Origin: Prorocentrum cordatum
Taxonomy: Eukaryota; Sar; Dinophyceae; Prorocentrales; Prorocentraceae
Direction of reading: 5' to 3'
DNA length: 64,000 nt
Assembly: GCA_963575745.1 (NCBI GenBank)
Contig: CAUYUJ010009557.1
Location: 188,501-252,500, forward strand
Positions 13,534 through 25,031 of this stretch are shown here, one piece after another; position 1 is the first letter of the stretch, and every line of letters begins with the position of its first letter. Below the pieces are notes generated by a model. The model searched no databases. It was given only the letters and a program-made list of their open reading frames with translations, and had not been told where the DNA came from. The position numbers were made by a program, and so were the translations under genes.

Positions 13534-14735
13534 GCGGCCGCGGTGAGGGACCACCCCCTGTGCACCCTCTATGGTGTCGAGAAAGTGCCACGCCTGCTAT
13601 GCCCTGGACGACCGTCGTGCATGGCGGCCGCGGTGAGGGACCACCCCCTGCGCCGCCTCTGTGGTGTCGAGAAAATGCCGCGCCTGCTATGCCCTGGACG
13701 ACCGTCGTGCATAGCGGCCGCGGTGAGGGACCACCCCCTGCGCACCCCCTATGACGTCGAGAAAGTGCCACGCCTGCTATGCCATGGACGACCGTCGTGC
13801 ATAGCGGCCGCGCTGAGGGACCACCCTCTGCGCACCCCCTGTGGTGCCGAGAAAGTGCCACTCCCGCCACGATCTGCGAGCGTGTCACGGATAGAGGCCG
13901 CGCTGAGGGACCACCCTCTGCGCACCCCCTGTGGTGTCGAGAAAGTGCCACTCCTGCCACGATCTGCGAGTCACGGATAGAGGCCGCTGAGGGTCTGCGC
14001 ACCCCCTGTGGCGTCGTGATGCCACGACTGCGAGCCGCGCTGAGGGACCACCCTCTGCGCACCCCCTGCGGCGTCGAGAAAGTGCCACTCCTGCCACGAT
14101 CTGCGAGCGTGTCACGGATAGAGGCCGCGCTGAGGGACCACCCTCTGCGCACCCCCTGTGGTGTCGAGAAAGTGCCACTCCTGCCACGATCTGCGAGCGT
14201 GTCACGGATAGAGGCCGCGCTGAGGGACCACCCTGTGCGCACCCCCTGTGGTGCCGAGAAAGTGCCACTCCTGCCACGATCTGCGAGGGTGTCACGGATA
14301 GAGGCCGCGCTGAGGGACCACCCTCTGCGCACCCCCTGTGGTGTCGAGAAAGTGTCACTCCTGCCACGATTGCGAGCGCGTCACGGATAGAGGCCGCGCT
14401 GAGGGACCACCCTCTGCGCCCCCCCTGTGGTGTCGAGAAAGTGCCACTCCTGCCACGATCTGCGAGCGTGTCACGGATAGAGGCCGCGCTGAGGGACCAC
14501 CCTCTGCGCACCCCCTGTGGCGTCGAGAAAGTGCCACTCCTGCCACGATCTGCGAGCGTGTCACGGATAGGCCGCGCTGAGGGACCACCCTCTGCGCACC
14601 CCCTGTGGTGTCGAGAAAGTGCCACCCCTTCCACGCTCTCCGACCCTGGCGCGCATAGAAACCGCGCTGAGGGACCACCCCCTGCGCACCCTCTCTGTTG
14701 TCGGGAAAATGCCACCCCTGCCACGCTCTCCGACC
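13534..14735. repeat. 90-bp minisatellite, about 13 copies
   Basis: Units start with GGCCGCGGTGAGGGACCACC or the GGCCGCGCTG variant at about 13536, 13626, 13716, 13806, 13896, 13982, 14034, 14123, 14213, 14303, 14392, 14482, 14571 and a last diverged one near 14666. The first units carry a tail ending GGACGACCGTCGTGCATAG, later ones a tail with GATCTGCGAGCGTGTCACGG. The period is a multiple of three, so long frames stay open on both strands; these are by-products and not genes. Confidence 0.92.
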
Positions 14736-14740
14736 CGCTG

Positions 14741-14850
14741 TGCTGTGCTCTGCCGTGCTGTGCTGTGCTGTGCTGCGGTGAGCTGTGCTGTGCCGTGCTG
14801 AGCTGTGCTGTGCTGAACTGAGCTGTGCTGAGCTGTGCTGTGCTGTGTGT
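14741..14850. repeat. TGTGC/TGAGC pentanucleotide tract
   Basis: Runs of CTGTG with CTGAG and CTGCG variants directly follow the 90-bp minisatellite. Confidence 0.85.
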
Positions 14851-16716
14851 GTGGGGGGAGGGGAGGTGTGTGTGAGGAGACGCGGGCGCGACGCGGCACA
14901 GAAGAAAACCAGAAGGGGAAAAAGCGGAGAACCCGCGCGCGAAGTGCACCGGAGGGGAAACCCTGAGCACCATGAGCGCAGCAACTCCTTCAAGGGCCGC
15001 GGGAAGACGCAGCGCAACGCGAGGAGCAAAGCAACCCATGATACCCAGACGGAAAAATATGGTTTCTTGATGCGCGCCCCCACTGTAATTGTAGTTGATA
15101 CCCCTGCCCAGTAAGCACTGTACTTCGTTTAGTTATCAATTACACCAGCTGCGTCGGGGCCCGCACCTTTTCACTCAAGGCAAAAAATGACGTCGCCAAA
15201 GTAGAACAACGTCTCCCGCCTGATACTTCCTGAAATATTTTCCCAAAATCAAGCGCGGGATGTCCTCACAGTGTATACAGGAATCGCTCTCTCGCGTGGG
15301 GCTGACCCGCCATGTACTCGGACGGCGCAACCTCTATACTCAAGAAACAAACTTTCGTTGTGGCCTATCTCACGATTCACTCGGGAATCGTGGTATCGCT
15401 CGAATTTCCCCGCGATTCGTGCTGGACGCACGCTTCAGTAATCCGATTGCTCGACCTGGCCGCCTGGGCCCACCTTTTTCCGACCTGCCTGTATAAGTCT
15501 GCCCGCCCGATCTGCCCGTCTGGTTCTGCCACGTGCTTTATGTTCCCAGCCCTCCTCCAAATATTCCTTTTCGTGTTCCATCCTCCTCCTCCCTCCGTTC
15601 CTTCCATCAATCTTCGCCTCCCCATTCTAAAAGGCTGCAAGAAATACGCGTTGCAGGTAAGGAAGATAAATCCTTGAAAGGGGGTGCGATCGACGACGAG
15701 CAGCGCGGGCATCGAGGGTTTGGGACGAATGTGTTGGATGGCGCGCGGGCAACGAACACATGAAAAGCGCCCCCCCCGCCCCCCACATGATAAACTTTAT
15801 ACGACCAATGGGGCCGTCAAGCGACGCGCGAACTGAGAGCGGAAACTGCTCGACGGTCAGCCAACGACAACGCCGCGACATTCAATGCGAACGGCGCGCT
15901 GCTGGCATGCCCATTGGCATTCGAACTTGGCGTTCCCTTGTGCTGGCGCGCGGCCGATGCCTAAAACCGTTGTATTCTGGACATTCGAGTGCTCGTGCCT
16001 GGGCAAAACCCGATGGGCTTGTCGGCCCTCGGCGGCGCTGGCAAGAGCCCTGCGCGGCGCCCATGGCCTGGCCTACACGGGCGCGCATCGAAAAAATTAG
16101 ATCCACCCAAACACAAAGTTTAGGCACCAGACGACACAACAATTATATAAATTCCATACGAGATCCATCTAAACTTCTCCAGGGCAAAATGTCTCGCGCG
16201 GGAGCGCCCCGAGAAGCTTATATAAACAGAACATGTTTATATAAACGCCCAAACAAATGATATTGGCCCGGTTGCCTTGAGAGGAACGCTCCCGATCTAA
16301 ACTTTTCCGCCGGCGGGGTCAGGGGGGGCGACGGAGGCGGGCGCAGGGGCCCTCGGCTGGGCCAGCGGCGCTGCCGCGCGAGGGACAGCGCCGCCGTCGC
16401 CTCAAACTGCGAGCCGCGGCCGTAAAACGCGCCGCCCTGGGAACGCCGGCGCGGGCGCGGCCGCGTCGAGCGGGCCCGGGCCGTCGCCGCGCGCGCGGGG
16501 CCCCCCTGCAGCAGCTGGCAATGGTCTCGCCGACAGGGCGCCTACACTTACTCTCATTCGCCGTCAATCCAAAACGCTGACGTGTACAATCTATAGCTGT
16601 GGGGTCTGGGGTCGGTATCCCACTGTTCCAGCAAACAAGAGCGAGCAGTATTACAATCTCTGTTGTTGCTGAACCTCCACTTCTGACGAATAGTGATAGT
16701 TGATCCCCCTGTGGAT

Positions 16717-16719
<3 letters not shown>

Positions 16720-16756
<37 letters not shown>
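16720..16756. repeat. (AT)n microsatellite
   Basis: Pure AT repeat inside an array unit. 15760-16600, to its left, holds no recognisable gene, only GC-rich sequence at 16310-16520 and a unit tail at its end. Confidence 0.9.
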
Positions 16757-16758
<2 letters not shown>

Positions 16759-18579
16759 TGTTCACATGATGTGCCCCTCCTGGGACTCGCACCCTGCTTT
16801 CTATAAAGGGAAACGTTCCTGCTCAAACTGCGCCTTTGGCCTCCGAGCTACAAGAACAACAACGGCTCCCGCCTGATACTTCCTCGCTGTGAAATGAAGA
16901 ATCGCGCTCTCGCGAAGGACATCCTTACAACTTCTGTCGAAATCGCACTCCGGCTTTGGACTGGCTCACCATTTACGTGGGAATCGCGCTATCGCTCGAG
17001 ACTTCCTCGCGATTCTTGCGGGACCCACGCTTCAGCAACCCGACTGTTCGACCTGGTCGCCTGGGCCCGCCTTCGCGACCTGCCCGCTATGTATCTGCCC
17101 ACCTGATCGCTCGCCTGGCTGTACTACTTGTTTTCTGCTCTCTGCTCCCCTCCTGCTAACCTCTCTCAGGCTCCATCCGTTTCCCGTTTTCCACCCGTCC
17201 TCTCTGCCCGTGTTTGAGAGGCTGCACGACATGCACGTGGCAGGGAAGGAGGATATGCCCCCAAGGGGGTACGATCGAGGGCGGGTACCGAGGGCTTGGG
17301 ATATATGTAATACTTGATCCGCTCGGGAGCAGACAGGAGCGAACAGTCTTAAAATGATCGTTGTTGAAAATAATAATTGTTGATCCCCCCTCCAGGGTAC
17401 ACTGTTTTTTCCATTAAGGTGCTTCTCTCGGGGCTCGCACCCTTTATCACGGACAAGAAAGATTCACTCAACTAGGGTGTTGCCCCCAGGTTTACAACAA
17501 CAACAACAACAGTTCCCCCCGATACTTCCTCACAGTGTGTTCCCAAATTGCGTTTTCCAGCGGGACCGCGTGGGACTTCCTCGCCATTTATTCAAACGCC
17601 GCGCCCTCGACAGTCGGGAAAGACGCTCTCGCTGTGGATCTCCGGACATTTTACTTGGGAATCGCGCTATCGCGAAATATTATCTCGATTCATGCATGAC
17701 GCACGCTCCAGCAAACCGCTGACTCGACCCAGCCAACGGGGCCCGCCGACCCGACCCGCCCGTTAGGGTGGGCCTACCCGCCCGATCAGCCTGTCTGGTT
17801 CTGCCAAGTGTTTTCTGCTCCTATCCACCTTCCTGCTACTCCCTTCCATGATCCATACTCTTCCCTCCCCGTTGCTCCTTCCTTCCATCCGTCCTCTCTT
17901 CCCTGGCTTTAGGGGCTGCACGCAGTACACCTTGCAGGTCAGAGCAAAAAATACATCATACCCCAGAGGGTGTCCGATCGAAGACGCAGAAGGCAAGCAT
18001 AGGGGGTTCGAGATATACGTGTTCAGTGGCCCGCGAGCAAGTCTGAGCGAACAGTATTGAAATGTGTGGTGCTGGTGTTGTTGTTGAAAGGCTGGTGTTG
18101 TTGTCAAGATTGAAGACAAATTCTTGTTTACCCCCACCCTCCGGTGACCATTGTTTGTTTCAATCGAAGTGTTCCCCCCAGGGCTGGCACCCTGTATTAA
18201 CAAGGGAAGTCACGGGCTCAAACTGGGATGTTGGCCCCCGGATTGCAACAACAACGACTCCCGCCTGAAACTTGCACACAATTTAGCCGGACCCCCCGGT
18301 CCTACATGAGACTTCTTTGCGCTTTAGTCAGGAATCGCGATCTCGCTAGGGACTGGCCTACACTTTATTAAAGGATCGCTTTCTCGGCGGTCTGGAATCG
18401 CGCTTCTGCTGGAGACTTTCCTGCAATTTACTGAAGAATCGCGCTCTTGCGTCGGAGCTCCCGGCAATCTATTCAAGCGCCGCGATCCCGACACTCAAGC
18501 ACCCAGGAGTCGAGCTTACGCTGACGCTTACGCTCAGGACTCCTTCACAACTGACTTAGGAATCGGGATATCGCTCCCC

Positions 18580-19150
18580 TTCGCGTCCCCGTTGCAGCTC
18601 TTCGTGGCCCCGTCGCTGCCTGTCGTGGCCCCGTTGCAGCCCTTCGTGGCCTCCTCGCTGCCTTCCGTGGCCCCATTGCAGCCCTTCGCGGCTCCCTCGC
18701 CGCCCTGCGCGGCCCCGTTGCGGCCCTTCGCGGCCCCCTCGCCGCCTTGCGCGGCCCCGTCGCAGCCCTTCGTGGCCCCCTCGCTGCCTTTCGTGGCCCC
18801 GTTGCAGCACTTCGTGGTCCCCTCGCTGCCCCTTCGCGGCCACGTTGCAGCCCTTCGTGGCCCACTCGCTGCCCCTCGCGGCCCCGTTGCAGCCTTTCGT
18901 GGTCCCCTCGCTGCCGTGCGTGGCCCCGTATATGCATGCCCTTCGTGGCCCCCGCCCGTTCGCGCCCGTCGTGGCCCCACGCGCTAGGCCTCCGCGGCCC
19001 CGCCGTCGCCCTTCGTGGCCCCCTTCGTTGCCATACGCGGCCCCGTTGCCACCCTCAACGGCCCCGTCGTTGCCCTCTGCGGACCCCGTATTATCAGCCC
19101 TTCGTTGCCGCCGCTCGTTCGCGCACTTCGTGGCCCTATACGCGTGCCCT
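18580..19150. repeat. 21-bp minisatellite, CTTCGTGGCCCC family
   Basis: GTTGCAGCCCTTCGTGGCCCC alternates with CTCGCTGCCTTCCGTGGCCCC-like units (21-bp period, 42-bp higher order). It lies inside an array unit. Related shorter stretches are at 8398-8515, 8820-8955 and 9710-10045. Confidence 0.85.
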
Positions 19151-19204
19151 CCGTGGTCCCGCTGTCGCGTTCGTTCTCGTTTTCGCTCTCGCTCTCGCCT
19201 TCGC

Positions 19205-19245
<41 letters not shown>

Positions 19246-19312
19246 TCTGTCGCCGTCGCCGCCGCCGTCGTCGTCGTCGTCGTCGTGGTCGTGGTCGTCG
19301 TCGTCGTGGTCG
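19205..19312. repeat. CGT/CGC trinucleotide tract
   Basis: TCG and GTC repeats with GCC variants; all frames stay open through it. Confidence 0.85.
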
Positions 19313-20280
19313 GACCCCTGTCCGTCCCTTTCGGGTTGCCGCCGATCAGCGCTGCCGCTGGCCAGGCCGATGGTCCGCGGCCGCCCCGCCGCTTGCAGGG
19401 GCCCGGCCTGCAGGGAAGAAGGATCTAACCCCCAAAGGGGGTACGATCGAAACGAAGAGGGCGGGTATCGAGGGTTTGGGAAATGCACGTTGACGGACAC
19501 TCGAGCAGATAAGAGCGAACAGTATTGAAACGATTACTGTTGCTGTGTTTGTTGTTGTTGGTGTGGCTGTTGTTGTTAATTTCCAATGGATGGCACATAC
19601 ATGTTGTTGGTCCCCCGTTTCACGGTAACCATGTATACGTTTCCATTGAAGTGCCCACCTTGGGGCTCGCACCCTGGTTTGACTCACAGGTAGCATGGTG
19701 TCATCAAACTGGGCCCCTGGCCCCCGAATTACATCAACAACGGCTCAAGCCCGATAGTTCTTCAAAGTGTACTCCCAAATCGCGCTCTCGCGCGGGACGC
19801 CCTGACAATGTATGCAGACATTGCGCTCTCGCGTGGGACTTCCTCGTAGTGTATACAGACGCCGCACTCCCGGCACCAAAGAGTCACGCTCTCGCCCAGA
19901 CCGCTCTCGCAAATTACTCGGGATTCGCGCCATCGTTCGAGCTTTGCTCGCGATTCGTGCAGTATTCGCGTTGCAACAGCACGCCTTTTCGACTTGGTCA
20001 CTTGGGCGCGCCTTCCCGACCCACCCATCAAGGCTTACCCGTCCGGTCAGCCCGTCTGGTTCGGCCACGTGTTTTCTGCTCCCAGCCCCCCTCCTGCTAA
20101 TCCCACGCTCCATCCTGTTCAATCCCCCTTCCATCCGTCCTCTCCTCCCCTGTTTCCAGGGCGGCACCAAATACACGCGGCACTGAGGGAACATATGCCA
20201 CAAAAGGGAGTTACGATCGAAGACGAAGAGGGCGGGTACCGGGTCTTTGGCGTGTATATATATGTATATATGTGTATAGA

Positions 20281-20400
20281 GATTTAGACCGCAGACTCCC
20301 AAGATCGCCAGAACACTGTTTTATCGTGTCTGGAGCCAAGGCGATAACCTTCGATCGGTAGGGCGAAGGCGTAGGCCACCAGACGCGCTCGGAGATTCCC
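20281..20400 (-). repeat. Split repeat B, second copy (3' end of the YR element)
   Basis: Terminal 120-bp repeat; beyond it lies the TA-rich end of the interrupted array unit (TGTATATATATG...). Confidence 0.9.
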
Positions 20401-20521
20401 GAAGTAGAAGCTCGTGAATGCATATTCACAGAGGACACGACAGCATACAAGTGGCTGTCGAGCGAGGGAATCCTCACGGAAAGACAGAAAAGCGAAAGAG
20501 GGCAGAAAAAGGGAGGGAGGG

Positions 20522-20606
20522 AGACTTGAGCAAGTACGTCGACGGGACGTCGATGCGGCGATCATGCATCTGCTAACACATCACTTCTGCTTGTTAAAAG
20601 CGGCCA
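20522..20606 (-). repeat. Split repeat A, second copy
   Basis: Second copy of the 85-bp repeat, wedged between the two 120-bp repeats. Between it and 20400 lies about 120 bp of unique spacer rich in purines. Confidence 0.9.
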
Positions 20607-20608
20607 GC

Positions 20609-20728
20609 GATTTAGACCGCAGACTCCCAAGATCGCCAGAACACTGTTTTATCGTGTCTGGAGCCAAGGCGATAACCTTCGATCGGTAGGGCGAAGGCGT
20701 AGGCCACCAGACGCGCTCGGAGATTCCC
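20609..20728 (-). repeat. Split repeat B, first copy (internal)
   Basis: 120 bp, identical by eye to 20281-20400. On the plus strand it starts GATTTAGACCGC and ends GGAGATTCCC. It abuts copy 2 of repeat A with only two bases between. Confidence 0.9.
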
Positions 20729-20791
20729 AAACCCGAATGGTAAACCTGGCCGGCAGGCCGAAAACAAACACAAGCAATGAAACAAGGAAAC

Positions 20792-21670
20792 TCAAGGATT
20801 AAACCTGCTCCACAACAGACAAGTTCGTAAACATTCGGCAACGTCAATCATGGTGCGAGCAATTGCACGGCAGAGAGGCTTCGGATATGCGGCGGCGATT
20901 GAAGTCCAGTGTCTACCACCAGGTGCACGCCCTGCCAACTCCTGATGCGGCACTCCTGATTTACTGCAGATTCGGCCACTGGCTTTACAACGATGACAGA
21001 GACGAGACAGGCGGCCGCTCCCCCACGCAACAATTCGCGTGGCCTTCTTCCACGGGGCCTTAAACTGGCATTGACCAAGACGGGCTTCGACACAGTCGCG
21101 AGAGCGTCTCAGCGCAATCATGCGGGGGGCTTCCCACATAAGCGACCTGTCGGGACTTTCAACGAAAACAAGCACCCCAACCCTGCGACAGGCGTCAACA
21201 AGACGGCAGGTGTCATGAAAGGTTCTGTTACCTACGTCAAGACGCGCCCGCTGAGACTGAGAAATATCAGCACGGCCCATGGGATTAGACGAAGAGCGGA
21301 GCGGTTGCCTTAAAGCCTGCGACCAGGTAGTGCAGGGAGTGGCAAGCCACACTCCCAGCACAGCCCCCGACGCGATCCAGCCCATTAGCATTTTCTCGAC
21401 GGTGCGAACCAGAAGATTGCCATGCACACCCATCTGGATGTGGAGCGAACCAGCAGCGTATCCAGCCTGTCTCAGCTGGTGGCCAACTCCTTGCGAGCCG
21501 GCAAACAGGTCTAAGAAAACGCAGTGCTTGCGCTGGCGGGCAACTTGCAGCGCGTGCCTGAACTCAGGGCGCAGCCGCCGCGCTATGCCAGCAGAAGGGG
21601 CGGCAGAGCGGCGGCGGCCCACCTGCTTGCGGCTGATCGCCACGCCAGTGGGCCGCTTGCGAACCACCCC
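20792..21670 (-). pseudogene. Methyltransferase-like domain of the YR element
   Basis: Same frame as the recombinase region, after the TGA. About 290 codons. FLDLFAGSQGVGHQLRQAG near residue 52 resembles a SAM-binding motif I. WLATPCTTWSQALRQ carries a TPC motif like the PC catalytic site of cytosine methyltransferases. FVESPDRSLMW resembles the conserved E-N-x segment. Methyltransferase-like domains are known from DIRS-group elements (established knowledge). The domain ends shortly before the split repeats. The lack of its own ATG suggests it was originally part of the upstream protein. Confidence 0.65.
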
Positions 21671-22609
21671 TCAGCTCAGGGTGTCGAAGCTCGGCAGCCC
21701 AGCGGAACCGCCCTCGGCCAGCCTCATGACGAGCAGCCCGAGCAGGTCGGGCCCGCTGTCGATCACGCCCGAGCGCAGGAAGCCACTCTCCACCAGACGC
21801 TGGAAGTTCTGCCCCACGATCTCCCCGAACTCGAAGCTGGCCAGCGGGGCGAGGCTGATCTGTCGCAAGAGCTTCGACTCCCTGGCGTATTTGGCCATAG
21901 ATATCGCAATCCAGAGCGCCACCCGCCTGCGCCCCAGAGCGAGAGCGATCCCCGCGATGGCGAAGGCAGCAGACCTCGGCAACGGGCAGCGCGTGAAACT
22001 GGGCACGCGGCGCCTCCAAGCCGTGGTAGCCCTCCAGCTCCGAGCCAAGCCCGCCTTGCCAGCGCGCCCCCCCTCGGGCATGAAGTGCGACAGCGCGGCC
22101 AGCAGCTGGCCCCCCTCCGCGGCGGTGGCGCCCGCCAGAAACTGGTCGTCGAGGTGCCTCAGCCCGGCGAGGTCCAGCTCCAGGATCGGGGGCCACGAGA
22201 CCTGGTGGGAACGGCAGTAGTCAGTGAACCTGTTGCACAGGCCGCGGTACAGGGCCTCGGTCGACTCCTTGACTGCAAGTCGCCCCAGGGCCGTCAGTCC
22301 CGCTATCGGCAAGCGGCTCGCCAGGAGGTCCCGCGCAGGGCTGGCTCGCGCGCCCGCTTGCGGCCCCCCCTCGGGACTGCGGCCAGCACGGCGCGGCATC
22401 CACTGCAGCAGCGCCCGTCTCGGCCGCGACGTGAAGCGCGCGATCCCTCGGCAAACGGCCGCCAGAAAACCATCCTCGGAGCCCGCGAGAGCACGGATCG
22501 GACGGGTTGAGCTCTGACGGAATCCACCTCGCATATACTCGAGAGCCCGAGGCCAAACTGGGAGCTGCAAGCTTACGAAGAGGACGTCTAAGGTGCGCAG
22601 AACGGGCAC
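21671..22609 (-). pseudogene. Tyrosine-recombinase-like region of the YR element, truncated catalytic domain
   Basis: Frame of 312 codons (GTG at its head) overlapping the end of the RNase H frame. It contains a core-binding-like helical part (ALYRGLCNRFTDYCRSHQ; LDLAGLRHLDDQFLAG; LLAALSHFMP) and then YARESKLLRQISLAPL near residue 240. That segment aligns with the box I arginine region (YLRPxELLxL) of DIRS-group recombinases. IDSGPDLLGLLV follows, as in related proteins. The C-terminal H-x-x-R and Tyr boxes expected next are not found in any frame; after TGA (21671-21673) the same frame goes straight into the methyltransferase-like domain. A deletion of the catalytic end is inferred. Recombinase identity rests on context and weak motif similarity. 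Confidence 0.6.
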
Positions 22610-25031
22610 GTCCCTTCGTGGCCGCTAGGGCCAAAGGCAGGTTGTCTACCAGAGCCAACAGACGCTTCCCAAAGGCCTCCGAGCTGCGCAGAAGATGCCG
22701 AATCCCAAGTGCGAGAGCTTCACCTTCGAGGCCCAGGATATTCATGTCCTCTGAGATCTTCACGGCCGCAACTCCTGCCCAAGACGACTCCTCCAAGACA
22801 TCCCTGGGGGCCTCATCGAAGCTGGACTCGGGCGCGTCGAGGATCTCCAGAGGCTGCAGAGCGGACTCGGGCACGTTGAGGAACTCCAGAGGCTGTAGCG
22901 CGGACGGAAGAGACGATGATGAGAAGATGACGGGGCCAAACGCTCTCTCACGCGCTCGAGCTCCACCTTCCACACGGCGCCGCTATATTTCGGACTGGCG
23001 CCCGATCTGTGCAACAACAGCTGGCGCCACTCTGCGCCGCGCAAGCCCCAGGCCAAACTCCGAGGCGTCAGAAGCGACGACCTGTGAGTGCCAGGGCGAC
23101 GTGAGGTCCGTCTGCAGCAGCGGAAGGAGGCAGCGGACCTGCCAGAGCTCGCGCCTCACGCTCTGCCACAGCATGATGGGCTCGCCCCCCGCCTTGGCCG
23201 CGAATGCGTAGGCGGCCCGCACCAGACACAATGACTCACGTCTCAAAAGCGCGGCCCAGGTGACGTGGCCGAGGGGCACCTTCATGAGACTCCCACTGCA
23301 CCTCCCAATGCGAAGCAGCTTCTCGATGGCGAGCCGCAGCCGCCACAGGCACTTGGGGCGAGTAGCCAGGAAGCGGCCCTCGGACAAGCTCAGCCCCAGA
23401 AACTCCGCGTCGCGGGAGGCGGTCTCCTGGTCGTGGACCACCAGGCCGAGCTGCACCAGCTGCCCTTTGACCGCCTGTGCCCTGCGGTTGGCCACCTCCG
23501 CGCACGTGTCAATCGCGAAGTAGTTGTCGACATAGCCCGCCGCTGCCGATGGGCCGCCGCGCTTCACCTGTCGGCCAGGCTGGCCGTCCTCCACGAGGCA
23601 GCTGGGCTCGAAACCACCCAGGCCTAGGCCACGCCGAAGAACGCCCTGGCAGGGGTGAAGCGCCCACGAGAAGCCCATGGGCAGCACGCGGAGGCACGGA
23701 GTAATGGGTTCCCCCGGCCCCACTGGCAGGTCGGTCACCCCGCAGCTCAGCAAGAACCCCGCGTCCAGGCTGGGCAGAGAGAAGTGCTGCACCATGTCGG
23801 GCGGCGCCAGCATATGGTAGAAGGCGGCCTCCAGGTCACCAGAGGAAACGTAGACCTGCTGGTCGGCCTCCAGCGCTCCGAACGCCGAAGGAGTCGGAAG
23901 ACGAGTGGATGGAGCGGGCAAGAAGTCGCAGTTGATGACCCGTGTGTCGAAGATGATCCTGAGGCGCTCGTCCTTGCGTCGCACGAAAAACACTCCGAGG
24001 TCGCCGCCATGCCCATGCTTCCAAGTGAGCACTCCCCGACGCCAAGCCTCTCTGAGAAAGGTGGCGTAGTCACGAACATTGTGCTTCAATAGCGGGTCGA
24101 CGTATGCGCCCCGCGGACACGCCTCAGCGCGGAGGCTCCGAGCGGCCTGGGAGGGTCGTAGCATGTGCTCCTTCCAATCCCTGAGCCACGAGGCGTCCGA
24201 GTCCCCGAGCAGGTCAGTCAAGTACACCGGCTTGCTGGAGAGGGACGGCCAGGCGATCTTGTCGCCGTCAAAGGGAGCGACGGGCCCGCCACCACTAGCG
24301 GGCGCCATCGGGGGAGCAGGGATCCCAGCCACTCCAGGGACCGCCGCCGGCGCGGCCACAGCCGCGGCAGCCCCCGCAGCAGCCGCTCCATCTCCAGGAG
24401 CGAAGGGTGGCGCAGGGGCCGCCGGCAGTGGCACTGCGAGCGCTCCTGGAACGGGAGGTGCCACTGCAGGACCAGCTCCAGCGGCTGCAGCTCCCCCAGC
24501 CGCCGCGGGCGCCGCCCCAGCCCCAGGCGGGCCTCCAAGGGCAGCGACCAGCGCGTCCACGCCCCCCGCAAGCCCAGCTGCGGGACCCACGCCACCAGCG
24601 CCGCCGGCGCCTCCCGCTGCCACGCCTGCGGCGAGGGGGCCTCCAGCGGCACCAGGATCAGGAAGCCCGTGCACTCCAGCAGGAACGACCAACACGTTCC
24701 CATCGGCCAGCTCTAGATTCAGCACCGCGGTCGGGGGTCTAAGGAACCCCGCTGCCACAGCTCGATCAATTGCACTCCATACGTCTGCCGCCGATGGGAG
24801 CTGCCGAAATCTGTGAACATGTCCGCCCGCGGAGCCAGCAGGTGTCCCGCCCTGGCCTGTCAATCTAATCACCTCGGCAACGTCGGGCCCTGGGGCGTTC
24901 GCCTCCACGTAGTCGTCCCCGTCGGGGGTCACGATGTACGACAAAGCGCCCCTCTCACCAAGCGTCAAGCGCTCGTGCCACAGCAGGGGCCCTGGGACGG
25001 GATACCTTACTAAATAGAACGAACCCGCCAT
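22221..25031 (-). pseudogene. YR-element reverse transcriptase / RNase H, in-frame TAG
   Basis: The frame starts at ATG 25031. A long Ala/Pro/Gly-rich N-terminal region is followed by the RT core from about residue 260: DLEAAFYHML, LPMGFSWALHP near 446, and AGYVDNYFAID near 500, where YVDN stands in place of the catalytic YxDD. RNase H begins with VVASDASEFGLGL near 650. TAG at about 22980-22982 ends this frame, but the same frame continues with RNase H-like sequence (KISEDMNILGLEGEALAL, later RWIPSELNPSDPCSRG, a typical DIRS-group RNase H ending). The stop is therefore a mutation within one gene or a readthrough site; decay is likelier. Beyond about 22600 the frame is a shadow of the recombinase ORF. 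Confidence 0.85.

Larger units (their letters stand above)
6300..20280 (+). repeat. Array of diverged 0.55-1.4 kb repeat units, inverted at the left end
   Basis: Units share ordered blocks: GATCCCCC(T)CTGGG; CAATTGAAGTGCCCCTCCC-GGGCTCGCACC; ACAACAACGGCTCCCGCC-TGATACTTCC; several ~36-bp subrepeats around GGGAATCGCGCTATCGCTCG; a C-rich CCCGCCCGA stretch; CCATCCGTCCTC; a (G)GGGCTGCACG block; GATCGAAGACGAAGAGG-GCGGGTATCGAGGGTTTGGG; and GCGAGCAGGTAAGAGCGAAC. Direct units lie roughly at 8105-9285, 9285-10660, 10660-11315, 11315-11845, 11845-12570, 12570-13260, 15095-15760, 16600-16690 (tail only), 16690-17375, 17380-18125, 18125-19600 and 19600-20280 (continues at 25673). Units at 6300-6890 and 7330-7990 are inverted. 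No conserved reading frame was seen, so the array is probably non-coding. Boundaries are approximate. Confidence 0.8.

Noticed and set aside
13534-14735. CRISPR-like appearance of regular repeats
   Set aside because: Units are contiguous 90-bp tandem copies without unique spacers, in eukaryotic-type DNA, with no cas genes.
13340-15039. Long minus-strand frames of 330 and 384 codons
   Set aside because: They lie in the 90-bp minisatellite; the period is divisible by three so frames stay open by repetition. No domain or codon signal.
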